Positions 1 to 7,975 of a DNA stretch of 64,000 nt are shown one piece after another; position 1 is the first letter of the stretch; each line of letters begins with the position of its first letter. The notes under the pieces were generated by a model. That model was not told the origin of the DNA, did not search any database, and was given only the letters and a program-made list of their open reading frames with translations. The stretch is from DASXYG01 sp036502625 (GTDB lineage Bacteria; Actinomycetota; Actinomycetes; Streptosporangiales; Streptosporangiaceae), in assembly GCA_036502625.1 (NCBI GenBank), contig DASXYG010000030.1, forward strand, positions 41,200-105,199, read 5' to 3'. Both the position numbers and the translations under genes were made by a program.

Positions 1-69
1 GCCATGTCCGACCCGGAGCTGCGCTTCGAGCTGGAACTGGCGCTGCGCGCCCGCCACCTGCTGGCCTGA
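1..69 (+). CDS. C-terminal end of an unidentified protein (partial)
   Basis: An open frame runs from the window edge to a TGA at 67-69 and encodes the last 22 residues of a protein, ending LRARHLLA. The composition (Glu, Leu, Arg, Ala) is that of an amphipathic helix. It converges on the NTF2-like gene with a gap of 12 bases. Nothing in so short a tail identifies a family, and the start lies outside the window. That the frame is coding is inferred from its codon use and its position. Confidence 0.4.
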   Translation, partial: AMSDPELRFELELALRARHLLA

Positions 70-81
70 GCCGCCCGGCGC

Positions 82-660
82 TCAGCCGCGCAGCCACTCC
101 GCGCCGCGCGCGTACAGCGCCTCCACCTCGGGTCCGGTCAGGCCCGGCATGTCGGCCTTCACGTCGTAGCCGATGCGGGTCTGGAGGTACGCGAGGTGGC
201 GGTAGCCCTCGGGGAACCGCGCGAGCAGCTCCGGGTCGAGCACGAGCGCCGCGGCCGGGTCCACCGGGTCGAGCCGGTCCCGCTCGTAGACCGGCTGCCG
301 CAGGACGAGCCCCCAGCGGCCCGCCCGCCGCTCGAACAGGTCGTAGAACCGCCCGGTGCACACGACGTCGCTGACGACGCCGTCCACGGCGGCCCGCTGC
401 CCGATCGTCATCTTCGTCTGCGCCACGGCACGGTCGCCCGCGACGTCCACCGTGCCGCCGCCGAGGAAGTGCAGGATCCGCACGCCGCGCTCGAACCCCT
501 CCACGCTGACCCGGATGAACTCCTCGTACGGGCCCTGCCACCACGTCGCGTTCATCCACCCGTCGTCGTGCCAGACCGTACGGAACCGCGCCCAGTCGAG
601 CGCGTCCCTGGACACCGCCCACAGCTCCACGAGCCGCCTGATCTCCGTCTCATCGTCCAT
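82..660 (-). CDS. NTF2-like (SnoaL-like) protein
   Basis: A 192-residue protein starting MDDETEIRRLVELWAVSRDA. It has the usual order of the NTF2/SnoaL-like fold: an N-terminal helix ending in a DWARFRTVWHDD segment, then the beta-rich half containing the Gly-Gly-Gly-Thr turn, TGRFYDLFERRAGRW and LRQPVYERDRLDP. Members include ketosteroid isomerases, polyketide cyclases and dehydratase subunits, so the substrate cannot be read from the sequence. The frame stays open far upstream across the next gene, but the ATG at 660 fits the family start. It is divergent from the aldo/keto reductase with 81 bases between. The C-terminal extension after about residue 140 is longer than in minimal members. 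Fold is fairly secure, function unknown. Confidence 0.75.
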   Translation of the reverse strand: MDDETEIRRLVELWAVSRDALDWARFRTVWHDDGWMNATWWQGPYEEFIRVSVEGFERGVRILHFLGGGTVDVAGDRAVAQTKMTIGQRAAVDGVVSDVVCTGRFYDLFERRAGRWGLVLRQPVYERDRLDPVDPAAALVLDPELLARFPEGYRHLAYLQTRIGYDVKADMPGLTGPEVEALYARGAEWLRG

Positions 661-741
661 GCCGCGACCCTCCACCAGCCGGGGCGCCCGGTCGAGCCCC
701 GCGGTCGTTTTCCGCCCACGGCGCCGGGTACGCCCGGCGGC

Positions 742-1563
742 ATGTCTGTTCCCACGATCACGTTGAACAACGGCGTCACCATGCCCCAGCTCGGGTTCGG
801 GGTGTACCAGATCCCCGCGGAGGCCACCGCCGAGGCCGTAACCACCGCGCTCGAGGCCGGCTACCGCGCCATCGACACCGCGACCCTGTACCGCAATGAG
901 GAAGCCGTCGGACGGGCGATCTCCGCGTCCGGCATCCCGCGCGAGGACGTGTTCGTCACCACCAAGCTGTGGAACTCCGACCAGGGCTACGACAACGCGC
1001 GCCGCGCCTTCGACACGAGCCTGCGCAACCTCGGCCTGGACCGCCTCGACCTCTACCTGATCCACTGGCCCCTCCCGTCGCGCGACCTGTTCGGCGAGAC
1101 GTGGCGGGCGCTGGAGAAGATCTACGCCGACGGGCTCGTCCGTGCGATCGGCGTCTCCAACTTCGCCCCGCACCACCTGCGGCGGCTCGCCGAGACCGCC
1201 ACGATCACCCCGGCGGTGAACCAGGTCGAGCTGCACCCGTACCTCCAGCAGCGCGACACCCGCGCGTACGACGGCGAGCACGCGATCGCCACCGAGGCGT
1301 GGGCACCGCTGGCGAAGGGCGGCAAGCTGCTGAGCGACCCGGTCATCGACGCGCTCGCGCGCAAGCACGACCGCACGCCCGCGCAGGTCGTGCTGCGCTG
1401 GCACATCCAGCACGGCACCATCGTGATCCCGAAGTCGCAGACGCCATCGCGCGTACGGGAGAACTTCGACATCTTCGGGTTCGCGCTCGACGAGGGCGAC
1501 ATGGCCGAGATCGACGGCCTGGACGAGGGCACGCGCACGGGTCCCGACCCGGACGGGATGTAG
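742..1563 (+). CDS. Aldo/keto reductase (AKR5-type, 2,5-diketo-D-gluconate reductase-like)
   Basis: A 273-residue NADPH-dependent aldo/keto reductase. The catalytic tetrad is visible: Asp45 and Tyr50 in AIDTATLYRNE, Lys75 in VTTKLWN and His108 in LYLIHWP. The signature GVSNFAPHHL and the C-terminal coenzyme motif IPKSQTPSRVREN are also present. The start MSVPTITLNNGVTMP is typical of the family, and the length is normal. Members reduce aldehydes and ketones, including 2,5-diketogluconate and methylglyoxal; the physiological substrate cannot be assigned. The reading frame is open upstream, but residues before Met at 742 have no family resemblance. It is divergent from the NTF2-like gene and ends 3 bases before the DUF5709 gene, which converges on it. 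Confidence 0.92.
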   Translation: MSVPTITLNNGVTMPQLGFGVYQIPAEATAEAVTTALEAGYRAIDTATLYRNEEAVGRAISASGIPREDVFVTTKLWNSDQGYDNARRAFDTSLRNLGLDRLDLYLIHWPLPSRDLFGETWRALEKIYADGLVRAIGVSNFAPHHLRRLAETATITPAVNQVELHPYLQQRDTRAYDGEHAIATEAWAPLAKGGKLLSDPVIDALARKHDRTPAQVVLRWHIQHGTIVIPKSQTPSRVRENFDIFGFALDEGDMAEIDGLDEGTRTGPDPDGM

Positions 1564-1566
1564 CGC

Positions 1567-2031
1567 TCAGCCGAACCCGCCGTACGGGTCGTCGGGCGAA
1601 TCGCCGTCGGCGCTGTCGTGCATCGCCGCCTCCTCCGCGGACGCCGCGCCGCCGTCCACGCCGACGCTCTCCGCCAGCTCCTCGCCGTCGGGGTCGTCGT
1701 CGGCGACCAGGCGCCCGCTGCGCAGCGTGTCCGCGGGGCGGTCGATGTCGTCGGGGGTGAGGTCGGGCTCCTCCTCGGACAGCAACTGGTCCAGGGACTC
1801 GCCCTCCGCCTCTTCCGCGTCGGTCGTCCCGTAGCGCTCGGCGGGCGACCAGCGGTCCGGCGGGATGATGCCGGTGTCGAGCGGGTCGGCCGCCAGGTCG
1901 TCGGTGTCCAGGGTGTCCGACGGGTCGAGGACGGGCTCCTCGCCCTCCTGGTCCTCCTGCCGGGGGTTCTCCGCGAAGTCGTCCGGAGATCCCTCCAGGC
2001 TCTCGCCGTACGGGCTCTCGCCGTCGTCCAT
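1567..2031 (-). CDS. DUF5709 family acidic protein
   Basis: A 154-residue, strongly acidic protein rich in Asp, Glu, Pro and Gly, with no membrane segment and little hydrophobic core, so probably largely disordered. The central part, with LDPSDTLDTDDLAADPLDTG, then PPDRWSPAERYGTT and EGESLDQLLSEEEPDL, matches the pattern of actinobacterial DUF5709 proteins, whose role is unknown. The ATG at 2031 has a good ribosome binding site (GGGGGAG) just upstream, which decides the start. It lies 74 bases downstream of the CaiD-like gene on the same strand and may be read through from that operon, but it has no obvious metabolic link to it. Confidence 0.75.
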   Translation of the reverse strand: MDDGESPYGESLEGSPDDFAENPRQEDQEGEEPVLDPSDTLDTDDLAADPLDTGIIPPDRWSPAERYGTTDAEEAEGESLDQLLSEEEPDLTPDDIDRPADTLRSGRLVADDDPDGEELAESVGVDGGAASAEEAAMHDSADGDSPDDPYGGFG

Positions 2032-2105
2032 CGCTCCCCCTCGGGTGCCTCGCGCGTCTCGGCCCCAGAGACATCCCCGGTACGGAGGCGGCGACACCCG
2101 GTAGG

Positions 2106-2891
2106 TCAGCGGCCGGTCCAGCGGGGCGGGCGCTTCTCGGCGAAGGCGCGCGGGCCCTCCTCGGCGTCGGCCGAATCGAGCATGGCGCGGTAGCGGGGCA
2201 GGCCGCCGCCGCGCATCGTGGCGAAGCCCCGCTCCACGCCCTGGCCCTCGGTGGCGCGGGTGATCTCCTTGATCGCGGCGAGCGCGAGCGGCGCGGAACC
2301 GGCCACCCGTACGGCCAGGTCGGTCGCCGTACGCAGCAGGTCGCCGGCCGGCACCACCCGGTTGGCCAGGCCCCACCGCGCGGCCTCGGCCGCGGTCAGC
2401 CGGGCGCCGGTGAACAGCAGCTCGTTGGCCAGGGCGCGGGGCAGCAGGCGGGGCAGGCGCAGCACGCCGCCGGAGTCGGCGATGATGCCGAGGCCCGCCT
2501 CTGGGAGCGCGAACTCGGCGTGGTCGGCCGCCACGAGGAGGTCCGCGGCCAGCGCCAGCTCGAAGCCGCCGCCGAGCGCCAGCCCGTTGACGGCCGCGAT
2601 CACCGGCTTGTCCAGGTCGAACAGCTCGGTCAGCCCGGCGAAGCCGCCCGGGCCGTGGTCGGCGTCGACGGCCTCGCCCGCGGCGGCCGCCTTGAGGTCC
2701 CATCCGGCGCTGAAGAACCGGTCGCCGGCCCCGGTGACGACCGCGACCCGCAGCGCGTCGTCGCGGCGCAGCCGGTCGAACGCGGCGTACAGCGCGCGGC
2801 TCGTGGCCACGTCGATCGCGTTGGCCTTCGGCCGGTCCAGCGTGATGACCAGCACCTCGCCGGCCACGTCCATCCGTACGGCGTCACTCAT
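2106..2891 (-). CDS. caiD: Carnitinyl-CoA dehydratase-like enoyl-CoA hydratase (CaiD type)
   Basis: A 261-residue crotonase-fold protein. The stretch RFFSAGWDLKAAAAGE, then GPGGFAGLTELFDLDKPVIAAVNG, GGGFELALAADLLVAAD and FALPEAGLGIIADSGG follow E. coli CaiD (crotonobetainyl-CoA hydratase/carnitinyl-CoA dehydratase) much more closely than a general fatty-acid hydratase. The acidic residues of the LPEAGLG region correspond to the catalytic site. The ATG at 2891 overlaps the stop of the ligase gene (ATGAGTGA) and has GGAAGG upstream; an in-frame GTG at 2897 is the alternative. The overlap indicates translational coupling. The family call is firm. The carnitine substrate is an inference from the CaiD-like sequence plus the betainyl-CoA-thioesterase-like gene in the same operon. 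Confidence 0.82.
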   Translation of the reverse strand: MSDAVRMDVAGEVLVITLDRPKANAIDVATSRALYAAFDRLRRDDALRVAVVTGAGDRFFSAGWDLKAAAAGEAVDADHGPGGFAGLTELFDLDKPVIAAVNGLALGGGFELALAADLLVAADHAEFALPEAGLGIIADSGGVLRLPRLLPRALANELLFTGARLTAAEAARWGLANRVVPAGDLLRTATDLAVRVAGSAPLALAAIKEITRATEGQGVERGFATMRGGGLPRYRAMLDSADAEEGPRAFAEKRPPRWTGR

Positions 2892-4962
2892 GCGCACCTT
2901 CCCCGTCGTCGAACCCGATCAGCGCGTCCACGGCGACCACGCCGCGCGGCCGGACGAGCAGCGGGTTCACGTCCAGCTCCACCAGGCGCCCGGCGTTGCC
3001 GCACGCGTACGCCGCGATGGCCGCGACGGCGTCCACCGCGGCGTCCAGGTCGCCCGGCGGCCCGCCGCGGAACCCGGCAAGCAGCTCCGCCACCCGCAGC
3101 CGCCCGAGCGCGTCGCGTACGGCGGCGCGGCCGGCGGGCAGCAGCAGCGTCACCGCGTCGCGCACCAGCTCCACGAGGACACCGCCGCTGCCGAGGGTCA
3201 GCGCGGGACCGAACCGCGCGTCCATGCTCACGCCGACGATGAGCTCGGCCACCGCGTCCGTCGCCATGGCCTCGACCAGGACGGCGTCCCCCAGGCCCGC
3301 AAGCTCCCCGGCGGCGGCGCGCACCTCCTCCGCCGTCCGCAGGTCGAGCCGTACGGCGCCGGCCTCCGTCTTGTGCGCGAGCGCCGCCGACACGGCCTTC
3401 ACCACCACGGGGAACCCGATCACCGCGGCGGCGTCCGCGGCCTCCCACGGCGTGGCCACCACCCGTCCGTCCGGCACCGGGACACCCGCCGCGCGCAGCT
3501 CCGCCTTGCTCGCCGCCTCGTCGAGCCGCCGCAGCGCCGTACGGTCCACCGCGCGGCCCGGCAGCGGCGCCGGGTCCGCGCACGGATCGCGCTGGGCGGC
3601 GCCGATGCGGGCCGCCGCGCGCACCGCCGCCACGTACGCGGTCATGCCGCGCATCGGCGCGATGCCGCCCGCCGCGAGCCGGTCGCCGAGCGCCTCGGGC
3701 AGCCCCTCGGGCAGCGAGCTGACCACCGAGGACGGCGCGCCGGTCGCCCGGTGCGCGGCCTCGAACGCGGCCAGCGTGGTCTCCCAGTGGCGCGGGTCGC
3801 AGCGGTCCGTGCGCGGGACGTCGAGCACCAGCACGTGGTCGTCGAACCCGCTGGACAGCATCCGCGTGAAGCACGCGGTCTGCGCGTCCAGGTCGCCCCA
3901 GATGTAGGTGTGGTAGTCCAGCGGGTTCGCCACCGCCACGCGGTCGCCGAGCACCGCGCCGAGCCCGTCCCGTACGGCGTCGGGGAACGGCGGGAACGCC
4001 ACGCCGCGCGGCACCGCGAGGTCGGCGAGCAGCGCCGCCTCGCCGCCGGAACAGCTCGCCGAGGCGATGCGCGCGCCCGGCAGCGCGCCGTGGACGTGCA
4101 GGAACCGCAGCGTTTCGAGCAGCGTGTCGAGGTCGGGGACGCGGGCGATACCGACCCGCTCGAACAGCGCGTCGGCGAGGGCGTCCGGCGTGGCCAGCGA
4201 GCTGGTGTGGCTCAGGTTCGCCCGCGCGCCGAGCTCCGAGCTGCCCGACTTCACCGCCACCACCGGCACGCCGCGCGCGGCCGCGTACGCCGCCGCACGC
4301 GCCAGCGCGCGCACGTCGCCGACGCCTTCCAGGTAGAGGCCGATCGCGGTGATCCGGTCGTCGCCGGCCAGCAGCTCCATCAGCTCGGCGACGCCCGTGC
4401 CGGCGCCGTTGCCCACGGTCGCGAGGTACGCGACGGGCAGGTTGCGGCGGTGCATGGTGAGGTTCTGGCCGATGTTGCCGCTCTGGCTGAGGATGGCCAC
4501 GCCGGTGTCCACCCGCTGCCCGCCGTGCTGGTCCGGCCACAGCGCCACGCCGTCGAGGTAGTTGAGCACGCCGATGCAGTTCGGGCCGATCAGCGCCAGG
4601 TCGCCGGACGCCGCCACGAGGTCGCGCTGGAGCGTGCGCCCCGCGCCGCCCGCCTCCGCGAACCCGGACGCGTGGCACACCACGCCGCCCGCGCCGCGGC
4701 GCGCCAGCGCGGCCACCACCTCGACCGTCGCGGCCGCGGGCACGGCCACGAACCCGGCGTCCGGCGGCTCGGGCAGCGCCGCGACGTCCGGGAAGCACGG
4801 CACGCCCTCGATGCTGTCGCGGCGCGGGTTGACCGGCCAGATCTTCCCCGTGTAGCCGATGCGCCGGCACTGCCGTACGACCTCGGCGGCCGCCGCGCCG
4901 CCCACCACGGCGACGTGCCGCGGGCGCATCAGCCGCCGCGCGTTCTCCGTACGCGACGGCAC
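2884..4962 (-). CDS. Acyl-CoA synthetase of the NDP-forming (acetate-CoA ligase/ATP-grasp) family
   Basis: A 692-residue fusion of the alpha and beta parts seen in ADP-forming acyl-CoA synthetases. The N-terminal CoA-binding Rossmann domain (HVAVVGG, then IGPNCIGVLNYLDG near residue 125-140) is followed by the succinyl-CoA ligase-like domain with SQSGNIGQNLT, in which a phosphohistidine loop follows (ANLSHTSSLA). The last ~220 residues are an ATP-grasp domain with FPVVVKAVSAALAHKTEAGAV. It activates an acid to its CoA thioester; the acid is not determined by sequence. The GTG at 4962 lies one base after the acyl-CoA dehydrogenase stop, and its own stop overlaps caiD, so it sits inside an operon. 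In a carnitine/gamma-butyrobetaine route it would make the first CoA ester; other acids are possible. Confidence 0.85.
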   Translation of the reverse strand: MPSRTENARRLMRPRHVAVVGGAAAAEVVRQCRRIGYTGKIWPVNPRRDSIEGVPCFPDVAALPEPPDAGFVAVPAAATVEVVAALARRGAGGVVCHASGFAEAGGAGRTLQRDLVAASGDLALIGPNCIGVLNYLDGVALWPDQHGGQRVDTGVAILSQSGNIGQNLTMHRRNLPVAYLATVGNGAGTGVAELMELLAGDDRITAIGLYLEGVGDVRALARAAAYAAARGVPVVAVKSGSSELGARANLSHTSSLATPDALADALFERVGIARVPDLDTLLETLRFLHVHGALPGARIASASCSGGEAALLADLAVPRGVAFPPFPDAVRDGLGAVLGDRVAVANPLDYHTYIWGDLDAQTACFTRMLSSGFDDHVLVLDVPRTDRCDPRHWETTLAAFEAAHRATGAPSSVVSSLPEGLPEALGDRLAAGGIAPMRGMTAYVAAVRAAARIGAAQRDPCADPAPLPGRAVDRTALRRLDEAASKAELRAAGVPVPDGRVVATPWEAADAAAVIGFPVVVKAVSAALAHKTEAGAVRLDLRTAEEVRAAAGELAGLGDAVLVEAMATDAVAELIVGVSMDARFGPALTLGSGGVLVELVRDAVTLLLPAGRAAVRDALGRLRVAELLAGFRGGPPGDLDAAVDAVAAIAAYACGNAGRLVELDVNPLLVRPRGVVAVDALIGFDDGEGAHE

Positions 4963-4963
4963 G

Positions 4964-6124
4964 TCACGCGCCCCGCGGCCGGAACAGCGACCGGGAGATG
5001 ATGTGCCGCTGGATCTCGCTCGTGCCGTCCCAGATGCGCTCCAGCCGGGCGTCGCGCCAGTACCGCTCGATCGGCATCTCGCCCATCAGCCCCATGCCGC
5101 CGAACGTCTGCACGGCCTGGTCGGTGATGCGGCCGAGCGCCTCGGACGCGAACAGCTTCGCCATCGCGACGTCGCGGTCGCTCATGCCGCCGTTGTCCAG
5201 CCGCCAGGCGGCCCGCAGCGTCAGCAGCTCGGCCGCCTCAAGCTCCGTGGACAGGTCCGCCCACGGGAACGACACGCCCTGGAAGCGGCCGATCGGCTGG
5301 CCGAACTGCTCGCGCCCGGCCGCCCAGTCCAGCGCCAGCTCCAGCACCCGCTGCGCGCGGCCCACGCAGGACGCCGCGACGGTCAGCCGCGACGCGCCGA
5401 GCCACGTGCCCATCAGGTCGAACCCGGCGCCCTCGTCGCCGAGCCGGTTCGCCGCCGGGACCCGGCAGTCGTCGAAGACCAGCTCACACGTGTGATAGCC
5501 GCGGTGGGAGACGCACGCGGGGCCGCGGCGCACGGTCACGCCCGGCGCGTCGAGGTCCACGAGGAACCCGGTGATCAGGTTCCTCTCGCCGCGCGGCGTC
5601 TGCTCGGTGCCCGTGGCGGCGAACAGCACCACGTAGTCGGCCATGTCGGCGTGGCTGATGAAGTGCTTGTCGCCGTTGATCACGTACGTGTCGCCCTCGC
5701 GTACGGCGCGGGTGCGCATGGACCGTACGTCGGATCCGGCGCCCGGCTCGGTCATCGCCAGGCAGTCGCGGCGCTCGCCGCGCACGGTCGGCAGGAGGTA
5801 GCGGTCGCGCTGCTCGCCCTCGCAGGCCAGCAGGATGTTGCTCGGCCGCCAGACCAGCGACTGGAGGGCGTAGCCGGCCCGGCCGAGCTCGCGTTCGACC
5901 AGCGTCATCGACACCGCGTCGAGCCCGCCGCCGCCCAGCTCCTCCGGCATGTTCGCCGCGTACAGCCCGGCGGCCTTGGCCTTCTCGGTGATGTGGTCGG
6001 CGACCTCGGCGGGGATCTCGTCGAGCCGCTCCACCTCGTCCTCGTACGGGTACAGCTCGGCCTTCACGAACGCCCGTACGGTCTCGACGATCAGCCGCTG
6101 CTCGTCGGTCGGCTCGAATCGCAC
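4964..6124 (-). CDS. Acyl-CoA dehydrogenase family protein
   Basis: A 386-residue FAD enzyme of normal family length. Visible family features are CLAMTEPGAGSDV in the middle domain, INGDKHFISHADMADYV, the REQFGQPIGRFQGVSF region, the QTFGGMGLMG loop and the C-terminal RLERIWDGTSEIQRHIISR. In the last, the Trp-Asp-Gly-Thr-Ser-Glu segment binds FAD, and the acidic residue nearby is a candidate catalytic base. It should desaturate an acyl-CoA between C2 and C3 and pass electrons to an electron-transfer flavoprotein. The GTG at 6124 has GGAGG 7 bases upstream. It lies 24 bases after the thioesterase gene and one base before the ligase. In a quaternary-amine pathway it would form crotonobetainyl-CoA, but the sequence does not prove this substrate. 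Confidence 0.88.
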   Translation of the reverse strand: MRFEPTDEQRLIVETVRAFVKAELYPYEDEVERLDEIPAEVADHITEKAKAAGLYAANMPEELGGGGLDAVSMTLVERELGRAGYALQSLVWRPSNILLACEGEQRDRYLLPTVRGERRDCLAMTEPGAGSDVRSMRTRAVREGDTYVINGDKHFISHADMADYVVLFAATGTEQTPRGERNLITGFLVDLDAPGVTVRRGPACVSHRGYHTCELVFDDCRVPAANRLGDEGAGFDLMGTWLGASRLTVAASCVGRAQRVLELALDWAAGREQFGQPIGRFQGVSFPWADLSTELEAAELLTLRAAWRLDNGGMSDRDVAMAKLFASEALGRITDQAVQTFGGMGLMGEMPIERYWRDARLERIWDGTSEIQRHIISRSLFRPRGA

Positions 6125-6148
6125 GCCTGCCTCCAGATCGTGGGTCGG

Positions 6149-6691
6149 TCAGCGGGGGATGCCGATGGAGCGGCCGGCGCCGTCGGGGCGCCCGAGCCCG
6201 GCGTGCGCGGCCGCGATGGCGCGCAGCCGCGCCTGCTGCTCGTCCGGCATCGGCGCGGTGCGGCCGGCCCCGCTGTCCACGTGCAGCAGCATCTGTTCGG
6301 CCGTGGCCAGCAGGTTCCGCGTCTCGGCCTGGTGGATCGCGTGCCAGATGTGCACGCGCTTGGCGTCGTGGTCCAGCACCTGGAGGGTCAGCCGCAGCGG
6401 CTCGCCCTCGGCCGCCTCGCCGAGGTGCCGCAGGTGGGTCTCGACGGTGTAGAGCGAGTGGCCGGCCGCGCGGTACGCCTCGCCGATGCCGATGTAGCGG
6501 AAGAACGCGTCGGCGTTGTCGCCCACCACGAGCAGGTAGCACGACTCGCTCATGTGGCCGTTGTAGTCGACCCACGCGGCCGGCACGCGGGTGCCGTGCA
6601 GCGCCAGCGGCGCGTCGACCGGCGCCGCCGGGTCCCACCGCCGCGCGCCCGATCCCTCGTACGGGGTCACGATCCGATCGCCGCCGCCCAT
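6149..6691 (-). CDS. Hotdog thioesterase, betainyl-CoA thioesterase-like
   Basis: A 180-residue hotdog-fold thioesterase. The segments VPAAWVDYNGHMSES, GHSLYTVETHLRHLGEA, HDAKRVHIWHAIH and LLATAEQMLLHVD, with the tail GRPDGAGRSIG, recall the betainyl-CoA thioesterase fused to or encoded next to L-carnitine dehydrogenase in bacteria that turn carnitine into glycine betaine. The Asp-Tyr-Asn-Gly-His-Met motif is the active-site region of the acyl-CoA thioesterase family. The ATG at 6691 with GGGGTGGG before it is the chosen start; the frame remains open another 19 codons upstream. It is the first gene of the operon and is divergent from the IclR gene. The fold is secure. The betainyl-CoA substrate is inferred from remembered family motifs. 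Confidence 0.7.
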   Translation of the reverse strand: MGGGDRIVTPYEGSGARRWDPAAPVDAPLALHGTRVPAAWVDYNGHMSESCYLLVVGDNADAFFRYIGIGEAYRAAGHSLYTVETHLRHLGEAAEGEPLRLTLQVLDHDAKRVHIWHAIHQAETRNLLATAEQMLLHVDSGAGRTAPMPDEQQARLRAIAAAHAGLGRPDGAGRSIGIPR

Positions 6692-6714
6692 GCCCACCCC
6701 AGATGCTCGTATTA

Positions 6715-6767
6715 TGCGTTCACCGTTCGCATTGCGCGACGCTAACAAGGGGCGGGTACGCCGTCAA
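6715..6767. promoter_or_regulatory. Candidate promoter and operator of the carnitine-like operon
   Basis: On the minus strand, TTGACG (6767-6762) and TTAGCG (6745-6740) are separated by 16 bases and could be a -35/-10 pair for the thioesterase operon. Just downstream, 6715-6731 is an imperfect inverted repeat, TGCGTTC-ACC-GTTCGCA, with five of seven arm positions paired. That is a plausible site for the IclR regulator encoded on the other side. Both elements are read by eye and neither is a strong match. Confidence 0.35.
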
Positions 6768-6818
6768 GACCGCCGATCCCGTACGGCTAGGCTGCGGGCG
6801 ACACGCGGGAGGCAGCAG

Positions 6819-7604
6819 GTGAAACCCCAGAAGGCCACGCCGGGCCAGGGCGCGTCCGGGCGCGTGCAGTCGGTCGACCGCGCCGTCGAACTGCTGCGCG
6901 CCGTCGCCGGCAGCGCGCCCGCCGGGGAGACCGTCGCGGCGCTGGCCGCCCGCTGCGCCATCAACCGGGCCACCGCGTGGCGGCTGCTCGCCACGCTGGA
7001 GCACCACGGCATGGTCGAGCGCGACCAGGCGTCCAACCGCTACCGCATCGGCTTCACGGTGGAGCGCCTCGCCGCGTCCGCCGGGGTCGAGGGCCTGATC
7101 AACCGCGCCCACCCGGTGGTCGAACGGCTGGCCGCGGAGACGGGCGAGACCGTCAACCTGGCGGTGCCGCGCAACGGCGAGCTGACGTACGTCGACGAGG
7201 TGGTGCCGTCCACGGTGCTGTCCGCCCGCTGGCTCGGCCAGCCCGCGCCGTTCCACGCCACGTCGACGGGCAAGGCCCTGCTCGCCTGGCTGCCGGACGA
7301 CGAGCGCGCCGCCCTGCTCCCCGCCCGCCTGCACCGCTACACCGGCACGACGCTCACCACGCTCCCGGCCCTGCGCGGCGAGCTGAAGGCCGTCCGCGAC
7401 CAGGGCTACGCGGTGAGCGTCGGCGAGATGGAACCCAGCCTCTTCGGCGTCTCCTCGGCCGTCCGCGACGCCCGCGACCACCCCATGGCCGTCCTCAGCA
7501 TCTGGGGCCCCCGCGACCGCGTGCCCGAAGACCGCTTCCCGGCCCTCGGCGCGCTCGCCGCCGCGGGCGCGGCCGAGATCGCCCGCGCGGTGCGGCGTAC
7601 GTGA
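6819..7604 (+). CDS. IclR family transcriptional regulator
   Basis: A 261-residue IclR-type repressor/activator. An N-terminal winged helix-turn-helix begins RVQSVDRAVELLRAVAG and includes the recognition region ALAARCAINRATAWRLLATLEHHGMV with RYRIGF. A C-terminal effector domain follows, with AHPVVERLAAETGETVNLAVP, FHATSTGKALLAWLPDDE and GVSSAVRD. The GTG at 6819 has GGGAGG at 6807-6812 and gives the usual IclR N-terminus; longer upstream starts would add residues unlike the family. It is divergent from the thioesterase-to-caiD operon, the classical position for its local regulator, so it probably binds between 6692 and 6818 and senses a pathway intermediate. The ligand is not known. Confidence 0.9.
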   Translation: MKPQKATPGQGASGRVQSVDRAVELLRAVAGSAPAGETVAALAARCAINRATAWRLLATLEHHGMVERDQASNRYRIGFTVERLAASAGVEGLINRAHPVVERLAAETGETVNLAVPRNGELTYVDEVVPSTVLSARWLGQPAPFHATSTGKALLAWLPDDERAALLPARLHRYTGTTLTTLPALRGELKAVRDQGYAVSVGEMEPSLFGVSSAVRDARDHPMAVLSIWGPRDRVPEDRFPALGALAAAGAAEIARAVRRT

Positions 7605-7651
7605 CCCCGGTGGCCGATTCGTTCAAGACGCGTCCGCTCTGACGTGCTGGG

Positions 7652-7951
7652 ATGGGGCGCATGGGCACACGGAAATCAGGCGCGCCGGCCACGGACCTCC
7701 TCGAGCTGGCGAACGTCGGGCCGGCGATCGTGGGCTACCTGGCGCGGCTGGAGATCACCGAACGGGCTCAGCTCGCCGGCCGCGACCCGGTCGAGATGTA
7801 CGACCGGCTGGCGCTGATCGACGGCCACCCGCACGACCCGTGCCTGCTCGACACGTTCATGGCCATCGTCGCGCAGGCGGACGGCGGCCCGCCGCGGCCG
7901 TGGTGGGCGCACACCGCGACGCGCAAGCGGCTGCTGGCCGAGCGGCGGTGA
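7652..7951 (+). CDS. Cdd1/pathogenicity-locus family helix-hairpin-helix protein
   Basis: A 99-residue protein with the Cdd1 pattern: LLELANVGPAIVGYLARLEI is a helix-hairpin-helix-like motif, followed by LAGRDPVEMYDRLALIDGHPHDPCLLDTF and a C-terminal GGPPRPWWAHT. Members are small, sometimes annotated as mitomycin-resistance-like, and their biochemical role is not established. The double Trp after a Pro is typical. ATG at 7652 and ATG at 7661 are both possible starts, and neither has a clear ribosome binding site. It stands alone between the IclR gene and the converging recQ gene. Confidence 0.75.
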   Translation: MGRMGTRKSGAPATDLLELANVGPAIVGYLARLEITERAQLAGRDPVEMYDRLALIDGHPHDPCLLDTFMAIVAQADGGPPRPWWAHTATRKRLLAERR

Positions 7952-7975
7952 CGGCCGGGCCGCCGGACCGCCGTC

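Noticed and set aside
2218..5001. A 927-codon open frame on the plus strand across the ligase and hydratase genes
   Set aside because: It is a GC-skew artefact of codon position 3 in the genes on the other strand; its translation is Arg/Ala/His-rich with no domain, and the minus-strand genes have clear families and overlapping starts.
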